Positions 62,358-64,000 of a stretch of DNA of 64,000 nt are shown piece after piece. The notes below the pieces were generated by a model. The model was not told the origin of the DNA and searched no databases. It saw nothing but the letters and a program-made list of their open reading frames with translations. The position numbers and the translations under genes are program-made. Numbering within the stretch: the first letter of the stretch is position 1; each line of letters opens with the position of its first letter. This stretch comes from Solirubrobacteraceae bacterium (GTDB taxonomy: Bacteria > Actinomycetota > Thermoleophilia > Solirubrobacterales > Solirubrobacteraceae): assembly GCA_023230855.1 (NCBI GenBank), contig JALNWQ010000002.1:281109-345108 (forward strand), given 5' to 3'.

Positions 62358-62540
62358 TTCGTCTCGACGCCTACGGGGTTAGCTGACGGGCTCGCGCTCC
62401 AGGCGCCGCAGGTGCGGCTCCACAAGACGTGCGCTACGCCGGAGGTCCGACGATTCGCCCCGGATCACACGGTGGTGATCGGTGGGTCCCCCGCTCCCCG
62501 CCGTCGTGCGACGGGAACTCGGCAATGGGTTATGGAGCGC
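62358..62540 (-). ncRNA. Cyclic-di-AMP (ydaO/yuaA) riboswitch upstream of the rpf-like gene
   Basis: The minus strand carries the conserved blocks in order: AACCCAUUGCCGAG, GGGGGACCCACC, CCGGGGCGAAUC and, near the end, CCCGUCAGCUAACCCCGUAGGCGUCG. These are the core of the ydaO/yuaA class, known upstream of rpf and other wall genes in actinomycetes. It begins directly after a TACGGT hexamer and ends about ten bases before the GTG, close to the Shine-Dalgarno. The known class turns genes off when c-di-AMP is high. Confidence 0.88.
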
Positions 62541-62543
62541 CGA

Positions 62544-62549
62544 ACCGTA
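62544..62549 (-). promoter_or_regulatory. Putative -10 element of the rpf riboswitch transcript
   Basis: TACGGT; transcription would begin near 62537, the 5' edge of the riboswitch. Confidence 0.45.
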
Positions 62550-62597
62550 GCGAACCGGGCGGCGGAGCGGTGGTGGTCCCCCGCCCGCGCGTCGACC

Positions 62598-62635
62598 GTG
62601 GTGCCCGGCGGGCGACGTGGTGCCCGGCGGGCGAC
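62598..62635. repeat. Perfect tandem duplication of a 19-bp unit
   Basis: The unit GTGGTGCCCGGCGGGCGAC occurs twice without a gap (62598-62616 and 62617-62635), with a decayed third copy around 62652-62672. It lies in the non-coding stretch after the HAD gene. Confidence 0.85.
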
Positions 62636-62662
62636 GGCGCCACGCGCGATCGTCGTGGCGCC
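62636..62662 (-). terminator. Perfect 8-bp hairpin after the HAD gene
   Basis: GGCGCCAC, an 11-base loop, GTGGCGCC, 45 bases beyond the stop at 62708. Confidence 0.5.
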
Positions 62663-62707
62663 CGGCGGCGACGGCGCCCGAGCGCGTCCGGGCCGCCACG
62701 GCGACGC

Positions 62708-63565
62708 TCAGCCGCGGCGGCGACCCATGCCACCGACGGGACGCCCCGCGGCGGCGACCCGGCCGAGCCCGCCCATCGCCCCGATCGCGACGAGCGCCGC
62801 GGCGGTCTTCAGGTGGGTCGTCAGACGCTCCAGACGGATGATCTCCCAGCCCTCCTCGCGGGCCACCCGCGCGAGCTCCCGGTCGGGGTTGACGGCGACG
62901 GGATGCCCGACGAGGCGCAGCATCGGCAGATCGGACTCGCTGTCGGAGTACGCCCACGACGCGTCGAGGTCGATGCCCTCGCGCTCGGCGAGCAGCCGGA
63001 TCGCGTCGGCCTTGCCCTCGCGGTAGGTCATCGGGCCGGCGAGTCGTCCGGTGTAGCGCCCGTCGACCTGCTCGAGCGGCGCCCCGAGGCCGCCGTCGAA
63101 GAACAGGACGTCCGAGATCATCTGCGCGGTGTCCTGCGTCGACGCGGTGACGATGTAGACGGGGCGGCCCTCGTCCTGGTGCTCCCACGCGATCGCGAGC
63201 ATCTCGGAGTAGAGCCGCGGGAGGACCCCGGCGAGCACCCGCGGCGACAGCCGCTCGAAGTCGCGCACCCGCTGGCCGGCGAGGAACGCGCCCACGCGAT
63301 CCCACACCTTCTGCGTGGACTCGTCGGTGGATCCCCGCAGGCGGAACTTCAGGTTCTCCCAGCCGTCGGCGGCCAGCCTCCGGCGGGTGATGAGCCCGTG
63401 CGCCGCCGCGGCCCGCGCCCAGTAGAAGCCGGACGAGCCCGCGACGAGCGTCTTGTCCAGGTCGAAGAACGCGGCGGCGCGACGGTCGGTCGGCGCCCCC
63501 GGAGCGTCGGTGGTCGGGGTGGCCGCGTCGGCGGTGGCGAGCGTGTCGGGAGTCGCGTCGGTCAC
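62708..63565 (-). CDS. HAD-IB family phosphatase (SerB-like)
   Basis: 285 residues from a GTG. Motif I is FFDLDKTLVAGSSG (DxDxT), motif II is in YIVTASTQD, motif III Lys in TYREGKADAIRLL and motif IV in AYSDSESDLPML. The cap is of the IB type seen in phosphoserine phosphatase-like and lysophospholipid-modifying proteins. The C-terminal stretch after LTTHLKTAAALVAIGAMGGL is hydrophobic, then basic (GGMGRRRG). The substrate is unknown. TAGGCT lies seven bases before the GTG. Confidence 0.88.
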   Translation of the reverse strand: MTDATPDTLATADAATPTTDAPGAPTDRRAAAFFDLDKTLVAGSSGFYWARAAAAHGLITRRRLAADGWENLKFRLRGSTDESTQKVWDRVGAFLAGQRVRDFERLSPRVLAGVLPRLYSEMLAIAWEHQDEGRPVYIVTASTQDTAQMISDVLFFDGGLGAPLEQVDGRYTGRLAGPMTYREGKADAIRLLAEREGIDLDASWAYSDSESDLPMLRLVGHPVAVNPDRELARVAREEGWEIIRLERLTTHLKTAAALVAIGAMGGLGRVAAAGRPVGGMGRRRG

Positions 63566-63572
63566 GTCCCAC

Positions 63573-63578
63573 AGCCTA
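63573..63578 (-). promoter_or_regulatory. Putative -10 element of the HAD gene
   Basis: TAGGCT, seven bases before the GTG at 63565. Confidence 0.45.
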
Positions 63579-63592
63579 CGGACCGACCCCGC

Positions 63593-63830
63593 GACCCCGG
63601 TGGCCCTCGTGTCACCGAACGGGACCGGTGATGCGCGGGACGGTGGGGTGTCGGTCGACGGGGTGCGCTGCCGAACCGGCGCCCCACGTCCGGAGCCCGG
63701 CGCGCCCCGGCCCGGCCGCGACGCCCGCGGCGACGGCCCGACCGAGGGACCCCGTCGCGGGCGTCAGGCCTGGAAGCCGGGCAGGCCTCCACGGCCTTGA
63801 TCAGCGGCTTCCAGTCCGCGACCGGCGGCC
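63593..63830. other. Intergenic stretch near the right edge
   Basis: No gene with family resemblance on either strand; the open frames here lack recognisable motifs. I see no strong hairpin. Confidence 0.5.
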
Positions 63831-63998
63831 TCAGACCGTGATTCCTGAGTAGTCGCCGGTTCGGGTCGATTCGCCGTGGGTTCGGTCGTTGTCAGGCCGC
63901 GGGCAGCGTCGATCGTCGGGGCGGTCGGCTTGCGGGCCGGTGCGCGGTCGCCGGATGCGGTGATCGGGCCGGTTCTCGGGCAGGTCTGGGCAGGGGTC
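63831..63998 (-). CDS. Possible C-terminal end of a gene entering from the right edge
   Basis: A minus-strand frame with high third-position G/C runs from the edge to a TGA at 63831 and ends RTGDYSGITV. It is rich in Asp, Arg and Pro. No family is recognised. A second open frame on the same strand reaches 63764 but has weaker codon bias. The stretch is slightly poorer in G+C than the rest, so a transferred or non-coding origin is possible. Confidence 0.3.
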   Translation of the reverse strand, partial: DPCPDLPENRPDHRIRRPRTGPQADRPDDRRCPRPDNDRTHGESTRTGDYSGITV

Positions 63999-64000
63999 CG

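Overview
The window is about 64 kb of very G+C-rich DNA packed with housekeeping genes, with no rRNA, tRNA, CRISPR array or intact mobile element that I can see. The protein families (Rpf, F-ATPase with a short AtpZ/AtpI pair, RF2 without a frameshift, prokaryotic secreted phospholipase A2, LCP proteins, ETF system) and the third-position G/C bias point to an actinomycete. The gene content and order resemble the class Thermoleophilia (Solirubrobacterales/Patulibacter type). That placement is inference from family and order, not from a database search.

Layout. 1-11.5 kb: a partial alpha/beta hydrolase, AI-2E permease and GNAT enzyme; a copper pair (CopC-CopD fusion plus a YcnI-like protein); oligoendopeptidase F; a secreted phospholipase A2; an MFS exporter with its TetR gene; smpB and a GlsB-like membrane protein. 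11.6-31.4 kb: an expanded version of the conserved hpf-secA-prfB ... ftsE-ftsX ... smpB order. Acyl-CoA oxidase, RNase R, a C-terminal processing protease, an M16 protease, nadC-nadA, an acyl-CoA dehydrogenase, a coiled-coil protein and a DUF445/Abi-alpha pair are interleaved. 31.6-41.1 kb: comF and ctaG, then a cell-surface sugar cluster (two sugar nucleotidyltransferases, a bifunctional phosphoglucose/phosphomannose isomerase, UDP-glucose dehydrogenase, an LCP glycopolymer transferase and an M20 peptidase), ended by a 44-residue membrane peptide and a perfect 21-bp hairpin. 41.2-56.5 kb: the complete F-type ATP synthase operon (atpZ-I-B-E-F-H-A-G-D-C), then WecA-like transferase, glyA, rpiB, tsaC, prmC, prfA, a DUF1385 protein and rpmE, all on the minus strand. 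56.5-64 kb: a secreted protein of unknown role, ETF-quinone oxidoreductase with etfA and etfB, a MarR regulator, an Rpf-like muralytic protein and a HAD phosphatase.

How the genes work together. Two acyl-CoA-oxidising enzymes plus etfBA and the ETF:quinone oxidoreductase link fatty-acid oxidation to the respiratory chain, whose proton gradient the ATP synthase uses. SecA, FtsEX, the S41 protease, LCP protein, WecA and Rpf serve envelope growth and division. prfA, prfB, prmC, smpB, tsaC, rpmE and hpf serve translation and ribosome hibernation.

Regulation is the most informative part. About twenty operon-leading genes carry a TAnnnT hexamer 6-10 bases before the start codon and no Shine-Dalgarno sequence, which predicts leaderless mRNAs. 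Two riboswitches are readable by eye: a ZTP (pfl) aptamer before glyA and a cyclic-di-AMP (ydaO) aptamer before the rpf gene. Each begins directly after such a hexamer. Several genes end in long perfect hairpins with no U-tract. Protein-level oddities include a prmC that seems to start at CTG, an ETF:quinone oxidoreductase lacking one expected iron-sulfur cysteine, a 27-bp coding minisatellite in tsaC, and an LCP protein with an unrecognised C-terminal domain.
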